Numbered from the stretch's first letter, positions 1 to 13,400 are shown. The stretch: DNA of 64,000 bases from Pseudocercospora fijiensis CIRAD86 (GCF_000340215.1 NW_006921533.1:3646273-3710272), one strand, 5' to 3'. A program made the numbers and translations. Notes: generated by a model not told the origin, from the sequence alone.

Positions 1-639
1 GCGCCTAAGGCCAAACCGTTTAGGGCGGGTGCAGCTTCGACTAACTACCTACTAGCGTAGGCATTATAGCTCGAATACCGTAACAACTAGCACTCGTAGC
101 ATAGCATATAATAGAGACGGTTCCTAGATAATTATACTAATAAGATAACTGCGTATTCTAATAATACTATTGCTTTATAAATTTGAGAATTATAATTAGG
201 AAACGTGAATTGCTAGTCTCGCCTAACTCGTTTGCCTACCCCTATATAATTTACTTTCAAACAAACAACACCTTGCTATAACAATAAAGCATTAGAGGTC
301 TACCTTTCTAGTGCCCTCTACAACCTCCGCGTATCTATCTATTCTGTATTTCAACCTGTATAGCCTACTTAGTCTAGAGGGCAAACTAGCTCTTTAGCCT
401 CTAGTACTTAGAACTTCAACCCGTAGCCTAATCTCGACAAACGTAGTACGCAGTTGCAAAGTTTAAGTATTGTATAGGCTCCGCCGAAGGTCCGTATATC
501 CTTGAAATAGGGTTCAAATTCGACCTCGCTACCGCCGCTACTCGCTAACTTTTCTATTCCTTTAGTACTCGATTAGCGCTAAACTAACGATATCGCCGAC
601 TCGAATACTAGCTAGTACCTAGCATCTAGCATCTAGCAT
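1..639. other. unassigned repeat sequence, left edge
   Basis: RIP-type sequence with no reading frame that I can name. It presumably belongs to the helicase element that follows, whose left end may lie outside the window. Confidence 0.4.
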
Positions 640-680
640 CTAGTATCTAGTATTAGCACCTAGCGTCTAGCATCTAGTAT
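617..680 (+). repeat. imperfect 7-bp tandem repeat (AGCATCT)
   Basis: About eight imperfect copies of a heptamer close to AGCATCT lie directly before the helicase-like frame. Variants such as AGTATCT are explained by CA to TA transitions. Confidence 0.6.
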
Positions 681-3600
681 AGCGTCTAAAAAGTAGCGCC
701 GTAAGTAGCGCGAGAATAAGAAGGCTACGCGCTAGAAGAAGCAGCGACTCGAGCGCTAAGAGCTACATTAAGTACTATTGCTAGGTCGTTCCGCTATTAC
801 GCGTATACGTCTAGACTTCGGTATTAAGCCGATGAAGCTGCCTTAATTAAAATCAGACTAGCCGCGGCACTTCTAGCGACGTATCGAGAAGATTACGGAT
901 CTAGATACCTTACTCGCGCATATGTAAGAACTAGTATAGCAAGCAGGCTAGTTTAAAGAGACTGTCTAGTACTAGGCGGAAATTATCGAGAAAGGCTTAA
1001 CTAAACTCCTCGATTTCAAGTACTCTAGTATAGAATATATACTAACTCTACCGCAGAAGATAGTAATGTACGTACTTATCTATAGCTAGAATAATGTCCT
1101 GTTTATTACTCGTATAGGCGAGGGAAAGAGTTTACTATTCTAGGGCTTTATAATGCTAACTAGTATAATTACTATTTAAGTTGTTCTATTAAACCGCTTA
1201 GGTACCGAACAAGTAGCAGCTATCGAGCGTATAGCTAGCAATACTAGTAGCCTCGTCTATTTAGTATATATCTCTACCGATACTAAGAAGATCGACCCGG
1301 GCATATTTAAGAACATTCTAAAAGGCAAGGTCTAGTACCTCCTACTTAGTCTAGAATAGGCAGCATCTCCGCAATTCCTTTCGTTGCTAAACGAACTAGA
1401 GGTCCGCGAGCGTGTTAGTCTGCTTGTTATCGATAAGGCGTACCTAATCTATAACTAGGGCGAGCCTTCTAGTTTCCGTAACGAATACTCGTAGGTCGGT
1501 TAAATGCGTAATCGCCTACGCATCGACACTAGCACGCTATTAATATCGGCTACTATAGATGAAGAGTGTACTAAGTATACGATAAAGTATGCCGGCATAC
1601 GCGATAAAGGCCCTAATCTATACGAGACTAAGATTATCCGTAGTAGCATCGATCGACTAGAGATTACGTATATTATTAAGTTTATCCCGAGAGAGCATCT
1701 TACTAACTACGACATACTATATATAGTAATTAATAATGCGGTCTCCTATCTACTAACTCCTAATAGCGAGGACAAGGATATTAAGAAGGGATCTACTACG
1801 CTATAGAACATACGCAAGTCTCTAGTATTTATTAACGGCTGTAAACACATCGCTAATTTCGTCGATATCGCCCGTAGCTAGTTGTTGCATCTAACTAAGG
1901 ATAATCCGGATCTAACTAAGAAGTATTAGTATAGCCTAGGCGCAGGTCTAGGTGTTAATGTTACCCGTACTATCTCCTTCTATACTACGAGGGTGCTAAA
2001 GCTAGACTAGGACGATCGATATAATAAGTATTATAAGCTAGACTCTAACATTCGATATATAGTAGCTACTACCGTAGCAAGCATTAGATTAGATATGCCT
2101 AATATCGCGGATATATACTAGTAGAAGTTCAACATTACGCGCAACCTAGGAGACCTTTAGTAGCGACTTAGACGCATTGCTCGACGACTAGCGCTTCTAA
2201 ATTCGTAGGGCTTCTTTAATAAGCTATACTTCTACCGGCCTCGGGCGTTCTTCTTCGTCCTATACTATAGCGGAGACTATATTAAGCGTATGCTAGAAGG
2301 CGCTAGCATGCTTTCTATCCTTCTACTAGCGCAGGCATAGGCATAGGTATAGGCGCAGTCTAGCGGTCGTAGTCGTAGTCGTAGCGGTCGCGGTAGAGGT
2401 GCTCGCGGTAGAGGTACTCGTAGCAGAGGTAGAGGTGCATATACTACCGGACCTAGCAGGTTGCGATAAGAGCTTCCTAGTAAGGATGTTAGTAGTACGA
2501 GCGACTAAGACGATATATATAGTAACACTAATACCGATACTAGAGATAGTGCTTCTAGAGGCCGTAAGGGCAAATCTAAGGAGAGTAATATATAGAATAA
2601 ATCTAAGCTAGAGAGCCGGAAGAACATTCCAAAGGTCTTCTTAGGTGCGCTAAACGATTACCTAAAGATACTAGGCCGCTGCTTTCGAGTAGTAATAAAT
2701 AAGTACTATAGCGAACACTTAACCTAGTTTCCGTACCTACTAGGCTAAGCAGATAGAAGAGATTGCTACAACTTCTATAACACCGATCTAATAGCTGATC
2801 TACCTAAACTACTAGCTAAGCGCGTTAAGCTAGTTAACCTACTAGGCAAAGGCATAAGACCGAGCTTTAGGCTTAAGCATATTAAGGACTAGTGCTTAAA
2901 GAAAGTAGATGCCCTATACCTACGTAAGAACCGCTTGTTCCGCATACTAGCCGGCATGTATATAAAGGATAGGCTAATGTGGTCTATATTAGAGGTCTTC
3001 CTTCTTGCTCGGTCGTACGAGACCTAGGAGGATTTGAATATCGACAGAGATAGGCTATTACAAGTCGCACTAGAATTAAATAAGTAGTAGTATAAGGATA
3101 CTAATCTCGACGAGCTGCTTGCTACTATTATTAGTATAGCCGAAGATGTATATACTAATTAGGAGGCCTATAAGGCGGAACAGAAAGCGAAGCAGGAGGC
3201 TGCTACGAAGGCTATTAAAGATGCTGCTGCTACTAGACAGGCGGTAGAAGAATAGGGAGCTAAAGGCAGCTTAGCAGATCTACGTCTAGTAACCTATAGG
3301 ACTCTATAGTAGATAGAGGCAGACTAGCGCAACCTGAATAACTCCTTAAGACGATCTGCCTTCGCGAATACCGTACGCTAGTCCGGTATATAGTACGGCC
3401 TAGCTTAGCAAACTTAGTAGCAGACACCTGCTATAGCGGCTCCTTCTAACCCTCCGTTCGATAGCCCTATAGTCTCCGATCCTACTAGGCCTTCCGATAC
3501 ACTATCTGCTCGAAAGCGTACGCGCCGTAGTGCTTAGCTAGGCCCTAGTCGATCTGCCTCTACTACCGCTAGCCCTGCCGCTCTACCTGTTAAAGAAGAA

Positions 3601-3795
3601 GACGATATTACGGTAGAGAAGGCGACTAAGCAGTTAATACAGGCTTATATTAGTCGTCGTAGTAGTCGTAACATTCGCATTCCTGCAGCTACTAAAGGTC
3701 TATATAGCGAGGGCGCTCGTGCGAGAAGCTTAAGTGCAGCAAGCAGCCGTAGTAGTAATATCGACGACAATATCCTATCGTAGTATCTGCCGAGT
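640..3795 (+). pseudogene. RecQ-like helicase of a repeat element, RIP-inactivated
   Basis: One reading frame (codon phase of position 1,117) stays in register for about 1,050 codons, interrupted only by TAG/TAA. It shows a Walker A motif read as IGEGKS (1,114-1,131). A DEAH-box position (1,432-1,443) now reads DKAY, which two RIP transitions (GAG to AAG after T, CAC to TAC) explain. Next come a motif III-like LLISAT (about 1,537) and a helicase C-terminal part with ARG-rich tail (SRSRSGRGRG near 2,370). The part after about 2,620 is unrecognised. Superfamily 2 RecQ-like helicases carried on fungal repeats are known, for example in telomere-linked repeats, but no telomeric repeat is present here. 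The ancestral role would be DNA unwinding; this copy is dead. The RecQ subfamily assignment is an inference. Confidence 0.6.
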
Positions 3796-4196
3796 AGGTA
3801 GTAGATATAGTGCAGAGATACGTAGACTGTCGGTGGGTCGGAAATCGCGTGTTTTAGCGTTAATTTAGCGGTTGTTTAGTAGGACTTCGCGGTAGATAGT
3901 AGACTAGATAGTAGACCTTTAAGATAGCATATAGTATAGTATATATTTCTCGCGTTTTTAGCACCGTTACGCTCTTTGTTATATTCTTTGTCGATATCGG
4001 TATATAGCTAAAGTTAATAGATACGTAAGAGGAAATCGCGATCTTAAAGCCGGCCTAATCCCGCTAATCGGATATTATACTATAGTAAATCCGAGCCTTA
4101 GCGGGCTATCGAGGCTTCCTCTATCTAAATCTCCTTCCTCGAATTTACGATGCTTTCTAAACAACAACACCGCCGCTACAACGCTAGACCGAGTCG

Positions 4197-4267
4197 ATTG
4201 AGCGCATTTCTAGCAAATAGCGCTAACAAAAGTGTCTAATACGATAACGACGACCGTAGCCTTAGGT
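4197..4267 (+). repeat. dispersed ~70-bp direct repeat, copy A
   Basis: Begins ATTGAGCGC and ends CCTTAGG. It aligns with 6,001-6,069 in the same orientation with only a few substitutions and one 3-bp indel. Confidence 0.7.
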
Positions 4268-5932
4268 ATACCGAAGGCCTTATTTCGAGAAGTCCTATTT
4301 CGAGAAGACCGACAAAGCCTAGAAGCCAATACTATACTCATCGTACTATATGCTAGTTAGCAGGCACTATAACATATACGGTAGAATAGAAGCGTAGGGC
4401 GATAACGTACAACGAGCGCTATAAATAGTATCTCTTCGAGAATCGCCGAAGCGACCTCTTACGTCCTCGCCCTCCTTTGCCTACCTCTCCCTAAAACTAG
4501 AGGCCTTAGTTGCTATATAAGGCAGAGAAAATGAACAATAGCGTTTATAAGGATCTAATATAACTAGCGGTTTAAGGGCCTGCTAGGAGTATACTATAAG
4601 AAGTATACTAGAAGTATATATTGCCTATAAGCTTGCTCTCTCGCTAGCTATTAACGCATTCTATTACTAACTATAACACCGAAGTGTGTATAGAACAGGC
4701 ATCATTAAGCGTATAACACTAGCGAACTTAAAGAGTTAGAAACTAGGTACCGACTAAAGCTACCTAGAGAACAATAGTCGAACCGCGCCTAAATATTAAA
4801 AAGACTATTAAAAGATATGCCCCCTAGAACAACTCTTTCTTGCGCACTACTAGTATAAAGCAGTTTTAATGCGCTTGCGCACTGTAGGTATATAACAGTC
4901 TTAATGCGCTCGGAGGGAAGGGGGGGGGGTACGTACTATAGTTGTCTAGCAGAGTCGATGCGCTTACTATAGTCGTATAGCAGTGCCTTTATAAAGACGT
5001 CTTGCTTAAGGACGCCTGTTCGTACCGCGGAACTACAGCATTAACAGCTCGCTACCTAGAGGCTATGTCCGACATCGTATGCTCCTAATCGCCGAATTTG
5101 CAAAGGCTGCGTTATACTAAGCTTAACTAGATATACGTATAGTATCCCGAGAAGAGCCTAATATAGAAAGCCTATTATAGCAATAGACAAGAAGACTATC
5201 TAATACGGAATCACCTAACAGCAATGCTACTATAGAACAGCTACACTAAGACTGCGATTAATTCCTAAACCTACTCGCTAGGAGAGTTACCTTTCGGTAA
5301 AGCCTATCGGAGACTAAAGGACTAAACAAATTACCTGCTAATAGACCTCGACTATTTCTAAGCGGCTCTGTCGGTAGCAAGTCGTAGAACTAGTAAGGAA
5401 TAGTGTTGATCGTAGTAGAGAGCTACTTCTACTCGCGATAAAGAGGTATAATTAACACTGCCGCTATAGTATATAGATAGTTAGTATATTGCTAGGGGTG
5501 GAGGTATTTACTGTCGCTAGTTACGCAAAGGGGAACTCGCTAGTTACGCATATAGTGCGGATACTCGCTAGTTATACGCGCAGTGCGGATACCGGTATAC
5601 AGTGTAGTTGATATAAAGAAGAAGAAGAAGTAGAAGTTAGAAAGCGAAGGTCTATCTACGTAGGTAAGGTTAAGCTACGTAGTCGATAATAGGCAGTAAT
5701 AACGGCTATACATTACCTTACTAACTAACCCGCTCCTTTACGGCAAGAGCGACATTATTTACTAGACGCTAGCATATGATTATGCCTAAGGCCGCTCCGT
5801 CGTCCTAAGTAGGGCCGAATCCTACTAAATAGGCCCTAGGTCGAGTATAGCTAGCTAGAAGGACGCCTATCTAGTTGACTTTAGCAAACAACTTACTAGA
5901 GTTATCTTTCTACGACCTTCCTAGAGCTAGCC

Positions 5933-5988
5933 GGCTAGCTAGTTAGCTAGTTAGCTAGTTAGCTAGTTAGCTAGTTAGTTAGTTAGTA
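5933..5988 (+). repeat. octamer minisatellite (AGTTAGCT)n
   Basis: Six to seven copies of AGTTAGCT, degrading to GTTA at the right end, sit immediately before dispersed repeat copy B. Confidence 0.8.
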
Positions 5989-6000
5989 CGAGATACGTCA

Positions 6001-6069
6001 ATTGAGCGCGTTTCTAGCAATTAGCGCTAGCAAAAGTGATTAATACGATAACGACGGAAACCTTAGGCA
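6001..6069 (+). repeat. dispersed ~70-bp direct repeat, copy B
   Basis: Second copy of the 4,197-4,267 repeat, with shared blocks ATTGAGCGC, TAATACGATAACGACG and CCTTAGG. The two copies enclose about 1.7 kb. They could be the ends of a small element or just two dispersed copies; no target duplication was identified. Confidence 0.7.
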
Positions 6070-6519
6070 AGTAGAATATATAGGATAGATAGATAGATAG
6101 ATAGACGGAGATACGGATAGACGGAGATTTACGTATACTACTAGTTAGGAACTATAAAGTACATCCTCAATTAAGCTACGCGTATTAATATCTATCGAAT
6201 GCTATACTCTATTGCTTTAGAAGTTACTACCGCCGTTATCGCCGAGGCTACCTATACGTACTAAAAGGCCTATATCTATTCTTTTAACTCTAGCTCTAGC
6301 TCTAGCTCTAGCTCTAGTTAGGTCCTAGCTCTTAACGCTCTCGAAGAGCTAAGTAGTGCTATCTACTAGCTAAACCTATACATCGTCTCGATCTAGATTA
6401 AGTACTACCTCCTCGATTAGACTATAATTAACACCCTCGAGGCGCTCCGTAGCATTAGGACCGTCTAAGGCATCGGATTGCAGTATAGTAGTACGGCCTC
6501 GTATAAAGTTCTAATTAGT

Positions 6520-9500
6520 AGCATTGAAGTTCTTAACAACCGCTAGCATCTAATCTGCGCTAATGTTCTAGATATCGTCTAATAGCGTAAAGCTTCTATG
6601 CTGCTACTTCGCAAAGCTATCGATACGGATCTTGTCGGCTCGATTGAATACGCCTACGCTAATGTCCTTTTCGGTATAATAGCTAGTTCGATAGACACTA
6701 GAATTCTCCTTAAATATATCCCGGATAAGACGGGATAGCTCCCTATTTATTAATACTCGCTTAAAGGCGGCAGCAAGTCTATAAGTCGAGTTAGTAAGGC
6801 GCTTGTAATCCTCCGAGAGTGCGTAGTTAATTAGCTTAATTATCTTATTACTGCCGACAGTATAGCCCTTCTTTCTAGATTGATTGACTGTTCTAGTAGC
6901 GAGAACTGCCTTCTATAGCTCCGCTATACCACCTTTATTTAATAGGAAATGGAAGTAGGTTATTAGGCGGCTATAATTGCTCTGTCTAGCACCGAGGAAC
7001 ATTAGAATAGTGTAATCTACGTACCGACGGAGATAACCGACATCCTATATACGGACGGTATAGCGAACACGCATAAACAAGGAGATCTCTTTTAGTAGTC
7101 TGCATATCGAAGTAAAGGCCGCATCTAGTCTATTTAGTGCCGCGCCGTCGGTAGCAGCAGCTAGTCGATTAGGTATACTATCCTATGCCTCTAGCGATAA
7201 GAGCAGCTTATACATTTCCTTTAAGATGTCTATGTACTTAGCGGCAGTAATCTTCTCGATAATAGCCTGCTTAATAACCTCGGGGCGAGTTTGATTACCT
7301 TAGCCTATTCTAACAATGTCCTCGGTAATATAGCTACGGTTAACTATAATCTAGAGCAGCACAGCGATAACTCGAGCATTAAAACAACGCTTAAGTAGTC
7401 TCTGTATACGGAAGAACTTTAGTAATTTGGGATTAACCTTCTTTATGCCCTAGAAGTTGATATTAGACAATAGAGAGAAGTCTAAGCGTTTACTAGCCTT
7501 ATTCTTGTTCTAGTAGGTACGGAAAGGCGTAAAGCATAGGTTTATAAAGATGTAGAACTAAGCAGGCACTAGAAGGACATGCTGCTTCTTATCGTATACC
7601 GCCTTGTTCTCGACACCGCTAAAGATTATAGACAGCATACGCTCGATCGTAAGCTGATTACTAACGTTAATAATCAATCGATTATCGAATATCGGATTAT
7701 TAGGCTTTAGGCCAAGGTTGCTTTAGTAGATGTCGTCGTGCACTAAGGCAGTGCCCTTATTAGAGATCTCGTCGTTCTATAATAGAGGCATAGCTAGTAA
7801 CTAGGTCTTGCCTTTAAAGCTGCAGTCGATTTCCGGATACTCTAGCTGCTAGACTAGATAGCCTCTATCCTTAGCTGCTTTAAACACCGCCTTAATCGCA
7901 TTACCGAATATATATATATAGGCTTCGTAGAGCTAGTGCATCTCGACTGCCTCGACAGCATTATTATTATCGATGTTATAGATAATGTTCTTAGTTAGTA
8001 CTAGCTTAGACCGGTCTAGCATGTCCTATATTAAGCCGCCCTCTAGAAGATTATTATATAGGGCGATATACGAATTAGTGATGTTAACCTATTTATTGTT
8101 GTCTATAATGTCTTAATCCTTGCGCTTTACCTAGCGGTTAAAGTTATCGTAGCAGAGCTACTAAATGTATAGCTTTGCCTACTCGAGGATCCTTAGCCGC
8201 TAGGTGTTAGCATTCTTCTTAATTAACGCCTAAATAGTCCTATACGAAGGAAGCAGACCTATACTATATAGGGTATCGATAAGCGGAGCTAGTAGATTGC
8301 TAATATATACTAAGAGCAGACTAAGCGACTTTAGTATCTAGGAGGCTCGCTTTATCGCTATCGAATACACTACTATATACGTAATTGTATAGATACGCTT
8401 CTGTATTATATTACGCTTGTCCTCGAATAACATTGCTCGCTATATAGTGTCCTTGCGGGTATTCGGTAGTATAAAGTCCTCGAGCAGGCGGTACTAATTC
8501 GGTACAATACTATAGATTATATTATATATCTCGGAGAGGCGGCGTAGTATAGCAAGGCTCTCTTCTAGCTTATACGCATTAAAGAACTTCTTACTAATTA
8601 AGTTCTTAACCTTAGCTCGCAGCTAGACAGTACTAATAAGATGCTTATTAGGCAGTATGTCTTATATAGCCTGTACCCGCTTACGATAGGTCTTAGTGCC
8701 CTTATTGCTAAACTATATAAACAACATCTTCTCTATCGGTAATTTGAGCTAAGTAAGGTGCTTTATAGCGAGGGCGTACTTCTGCTTTAGTATGCGGCGC
8801 AGACTACGATTGCTAGTAGGCTCGAGTTCGCCCTCTTCCTCGTCGTTTATCTTATCGAGGCCGCGCTTACTAGGATGCTAAACAGGCTAATCGTTATTAT
8901 CGGAGGCATTGCTAGTACGGCGCTTACGCTCTAGTTCGCCCTCGCTCTGCGGCTCTTTATCTATATTAGCATCCTTATCCTTAGTTAGACTATTATTAAC
9001 TAGCTAATTATATATAATATTACGATTAGCGGTTCGTAGGCAGCGAGGAGCAGCGCGCTCTTTAGTAGGCTAAAGGCGAGTAGGCTAAAGGCGAGCAGGC
9101 TAGCGGCGAGTAGCTAAGCGGTCCTTATCGCCTAGCATATTCTTAGAGTTATAGTAGTCGCTATAGTACTAGCGCTAGCGGCGGCGATCTTTATCGAGTG
9201 CTAGACCGGCGAATGCACTAGCGAATATAGGACCTAGCAGATCGGATAAAGGGCCTAGTATATCGGAAGTCTCTCCTAGTAGCAGCAGGTCTTCCGGAGT
9301 AGGCATTTCCTTATCTTTATCGTCTAGTCGAGGTAGCAGGCCGATATCTTCTTCGCGACGACGGTCTAGTTTAGATGTTAGTAGCGCTTCTATTAGATAA
9401 GAAGAGCTATACTAATTATCTCCGCTACGACGATTGAGCTCGGAAGTATTAGCTTAATTAGTTAAGTCAAAGCCGCTTATAGTGTCGCTTATACTACTAG

Positions 9501-9560
9501 TGCTAGTATTTGTTAGCGCTCGAAGTAGTCGACTCGAGTAGCTAGCTAGCTAGCTAGCTA
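6520..9560 (-). pseudogene. DUF6589-like transposon-associated protein, RIP-inactivated
   Basis: On the minus strand one frame runs without frameshift for about 900 codons with scattered TAG. Landmarks in order are an acidic stretch (INDEEEGELEP, near 8,830), an internal segment NKGTALVHDDIYQSN, then LLVPA followed by a stretch of the form FYIFINLCFTPFRT, and a C-terminal part with ATDGAALNRLDAAF, FLGARQSNYS and LLNKGG. The order matches the DUF6589 family as I know it: a 'LVPA-W-H' block, a conserved 'Y-RRYVDY' helical block and a 'NWLVN'-like segment. DUF6589 proteins are repeated in fungal genomes and are thought to belong to transposable elements; their activity is not established. The assignment is by pattern only. 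It could be another TE-borne family. Confidence 0.45.
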
Positions 9561-10459
9561 AAGTCGCCTCCGCTATTTAGCTAGATCTTAACAATAAGAA
9601 GTCGTAGGGGGTTGCTTGTTACTACAAAGTTAGTTAGGAATACTAGGTCTACAAGCTCGTAGGTGTTTCGGGTATATTAGAGATAGTATATCTAGAGGCT
9701 TCTAAGCCGCTAGTAAATGCTATTGGCAGAGTAACGAGAACTTAGCACTACTACGCCGCACGCACTCGTATATAGCAAGAAAGTCGATCGCGAGTACTTT
9801 CTAAAGGGCCTCGAGTTAGTTTAGTTAAAAATGAAGGGGGGTATTACTACCGCTATTTCCGACGTAGACGAGAACTCGATAGCGAGAAGTCGCGCGCAGG
9901 TACGTATAGCGAAGAAGTTGGTCGGATAGCCCTAATTAAGGACCTCTAGGTATTGACTTAGTATATAGCGATATATTAAGAATCGGTATATTTAGATAGG
10001 CGGACAGCTATAGAAGTAGGCTCGGCTAAATTAGTATAACTTAGCGCGTATACGTCGTATATACGAGATTTTTAGATCGTTAGACTCGCAATTAGCAGGG
10101 CTACAACCTCCTTGTATTAGATTTACTAGTTGTCGTTAGTGTAGCGAGATCGTATTTTGATAGCGGAATCTACGATAAAAATTAGCGGTTTAGCTTTAGG
10201 CCTTTAGGCGAAGGATTAGGTAGAGTAGTATGTAATTAGTTGTTCGGAAAGACGGAAGCTAGCCCTAATTTATTTAAATCTATTACGTGCAATCTGACCA
10301 ATTTACTACCGCGGAACGTAATCCTTAATATACAAAGGCCTAAACGGAGGTAGCGCGTAAGGTAGGTACCTCCCGTCCCTTCCTGCGTACCCGCGCTATT
10401 GCTACGATAAAAAGGCGATCTTTCTCGCGCCTAAACTTCTTTACAAACAAACACACCTA
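9561..10459. other. unassigned repeat sequence
   Basis: No frame recognised. The right part (10,395-10,450) has an A-rich GATAAAAAGG box followed by a pyrimidine-rich stretch. It looks like the promoter and leader of the frame that starts near 10,460, but this is an inference. Confidence 0.35.
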
Positions 10460-13400
10460 TACCGCCCTTCCCTCGATAAAGCGATAGGCGCTTATAGCAA
10501 ATACTACCCTCCTTAATTAACTATTAAAGACCGATAAACCCCTACCTCCTTTACGCGACCTAATACGCAAAACCCCCTCTACCGCCTCGTAAGCGCGCAA
10601 TAGTAGAAGCCTCTAGTCGAGACCTTATTACGAGCGTAGCCTATAGCGGTATTTCCTACCTTCCTTCCGACTAGCAACTAAGCAATTACAACACCCTACT
10701 CGAATAGGTATAATATCTTCAATCCGCTAACCTGTCCTACTAAACTAAAGTAGACATAATCTACGACAACCTAGGAAGCGTTAACAACTTTATTAAAGGC
10801 ACCGAGCTAACCTATTATCGGCTTAAGGAGGCGCTCTTTAAAGGACTGCCGAAAGAAATAGGAGATATTCTTCGTACCCGAGGATCTACTATAGTATAGG
10901 CCCTCGAGTAGTATATAGGTAACGAATTTGCTACCCTATAAGCCGCCGCTACTCGTAGGAAGGCTACGGAAGATCGCCGTAAGAACGATATTACTAATAG
11001 TCCTATATTCTTTAGGAACTACCTAGACCTCTATAATGTCCGAGGTAATACCGCGAAGGAAATAGCTCGAGTCTTTAGGCTATAGAAGGATAGAAAGCTT
11101 AACAACTATACAAACTTTAAGGACGCTAGCTAGGTTTCCGAAATTTAGCTTATTCTTCGTATCCTAAGCAATTACCTATACCGCCGAACGCTTAGGGCGA
11201 GACAGGGACGGGCAGATGTTAATACCATTACTATTACTACTAAGGACTACGTAGTAGATAAGGAGGACGACACTCGTAAGAAGGGTAAGAATAAATTCTT
11301 CCCCTAGAGAACGGAGGCTAGCAAGGCGAAGCTTAAGGCTATCGGTATTCGAATTAGCTAATACGAAGGCCCTCCTATTATTACTATTACTCCCGACGGG
11401 CGCCCTTTTTCGAGACCGCTAGGTAGCTATATTAAAGGCACTGCTTCTAGGACCCTAGGGCTTAATGTCCCTCGATCCCGTATAGGTATATACGAGCGAA
11501 TTAGCATACCTATTAGGTTACTAGTTATATACAACCCGGCTAGCGACCCTCTAGCTAGATAGGACAACTAGTAGCTATTACCCGCTCGCCCTACTTAGCC
11601 TATCGGCTCTTGCTAAAATACGCCTCTATAACGTAATACGACTCGCTTTAATCTCCTAGTCGAAAACTCTTCTTCGCTACCCGATCGGACTAGTAGTAGA
11701 AGTAGTAATAACAGCCTTACTCTAGGGGCTCCGCCTGCTCGTCGAATTCGAACTACTACGCCTATCCCCCCTCTAGGAAGGACCTACAGATCGAACAGAC
11801 TTAATAAGCCGAGTAGAGATCTTACCGTACCCCTCGAGGAGAACCTAACCGACGACCTTAATACCTTAGGACCTAAGCGGGGAGGCACTATATACTATAA
11901 GGAACTAACCCCCGATAAGGACACTTAAATTAGAAATAGCCTAGCCTACTATAGCTGCAATAGATTCTCGGAAGCCGACCGTAGTGCTTTAATATAGTAC
12001 GATAGTAAATCTAATAACGCTGCGTAGGGAAGAGCAATTGCCCTTATTGTAACTGCCCCTTACCCGCCTTACTATACTTATACCCGCTACCTGTTTAGGA
12101 TAGTAGTTAGGTTTCGAGGAAAGGTCGGTCGAGAGCAGATAATAGAAACCTTAAGTAGCCCTAGATATAAGTACCGGAACGACCTTCTTCGCCTTCGAAC
12201 TAAGAGACCTAACCTGTTTCGGAAGACTCGCCGTACTCCTATCCCTAGCGACTACCTTAGACTATATCGCTTTTTCCCTAAGGCTTATAGTTACGAGAGC
12301 AAGACATACAACCCTTTAACTATTAAACGCGTTACCCTAGCGATTGCTACTAAGATTCGTAAGGCCTTCTCTCGTATAGGAGTAATAACAAAGGCTAGCT
12401 AGGATGCCTAGGCAAGAGATAGTACTATTACCTTAGATAGTATTACGAGCGACAAAGGCTCTACTAAACTATATAGAGCGGCCGTCTTTAGTTAGTATAA
12501 TAATAAGAAAGTCGAAGTCGCCGCGGCCCCTCTACCCTTCGGAAAGATATCCCTCTCTAACTAGTTTAAGCTAGAGGCTACAATGTACCTTTAGTATTAG
12601 CGTTTAGTTAACGGAGTCTCGAATAAGGGTTGGCTTCGAACCGCCTTCTATTCTAGGTTCTAGTAGATCTGCCGAGGAGACCCTGTCTACTAGCTCCTCT
12701 ACGGCCTTACCCGCCCTAATTACGCTCTTAACCTAATCTCCTACCCGTACTACGCTAAGATAACTTAACCTAGTAATAGCGGTTCGACCGAGTTTGCCTA
12801 TATTAACTAGCACCCTCTCGATCTCTAAGAAGGCATTGCTACAAACTAAGTTTAAGGCTCCGTATCCTTCCTTCCTAAAACGGTAGAGACTACTACGAAG
12901 GTCTTCGCTAGGATCTACTAACTAGAAGTCTTTAACAAATAGTATAAGGAACTTAAGACCCTTCGCTAGGAAAAGGGCCCTACGTACGCCCCTCGGGGTT
13001 ACATTCTCTCTATTAACTACAATATACATTGCCTAAATACTAAGATAGAGAATACCCTTAATAACTTTATTAAGAACGAGCTAAAAGGCAAGTATCGAAA
13101 TATAGGCTAGGAGTAGTACCCGGTCGGTGCCCTTAGAGTACGCCTAACCCTTCCCTACCTTCTATACGGCGCTTAGGTATTACCGAAGAACACTAAGAGG
13201 ATAACTATACTCCCCTAGTTCTGCCGATACGACTTAGTAACTAGAAAGCTCGATTGCGAAGCTAGAGGTACGTTTTAGGAACTCGCCGCTACCTATCGAG
13301 ACCTTCTTCCTAGCCCTACCTCGCCCTCTAGTCTTGCAAACAAGTACGGTGCCCCTCTATACGCGTTCCCGGCTACAGTACGCCTACGTAATAATAACCT

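Larger units (their letters stand above)
3796..6519. other. repeat-derived stretch without recognisable gene
   Basis: No continuous ancestral frame could be recognised. It contains a 9-bp G run (4,921-4,929), two copies of a dispersed repeat (4,197-4,267 and 6,001-6,069) and an octamer array (5,933-5,988). Confidence 0.5.

Noticed and set aside
1..690. Window start as a telomere or subtelomeric satellite because of the helicase and heptamer
   Set aside because: No TTAGGG-type repeats; the heptamer array has only about eight imperfect copies.
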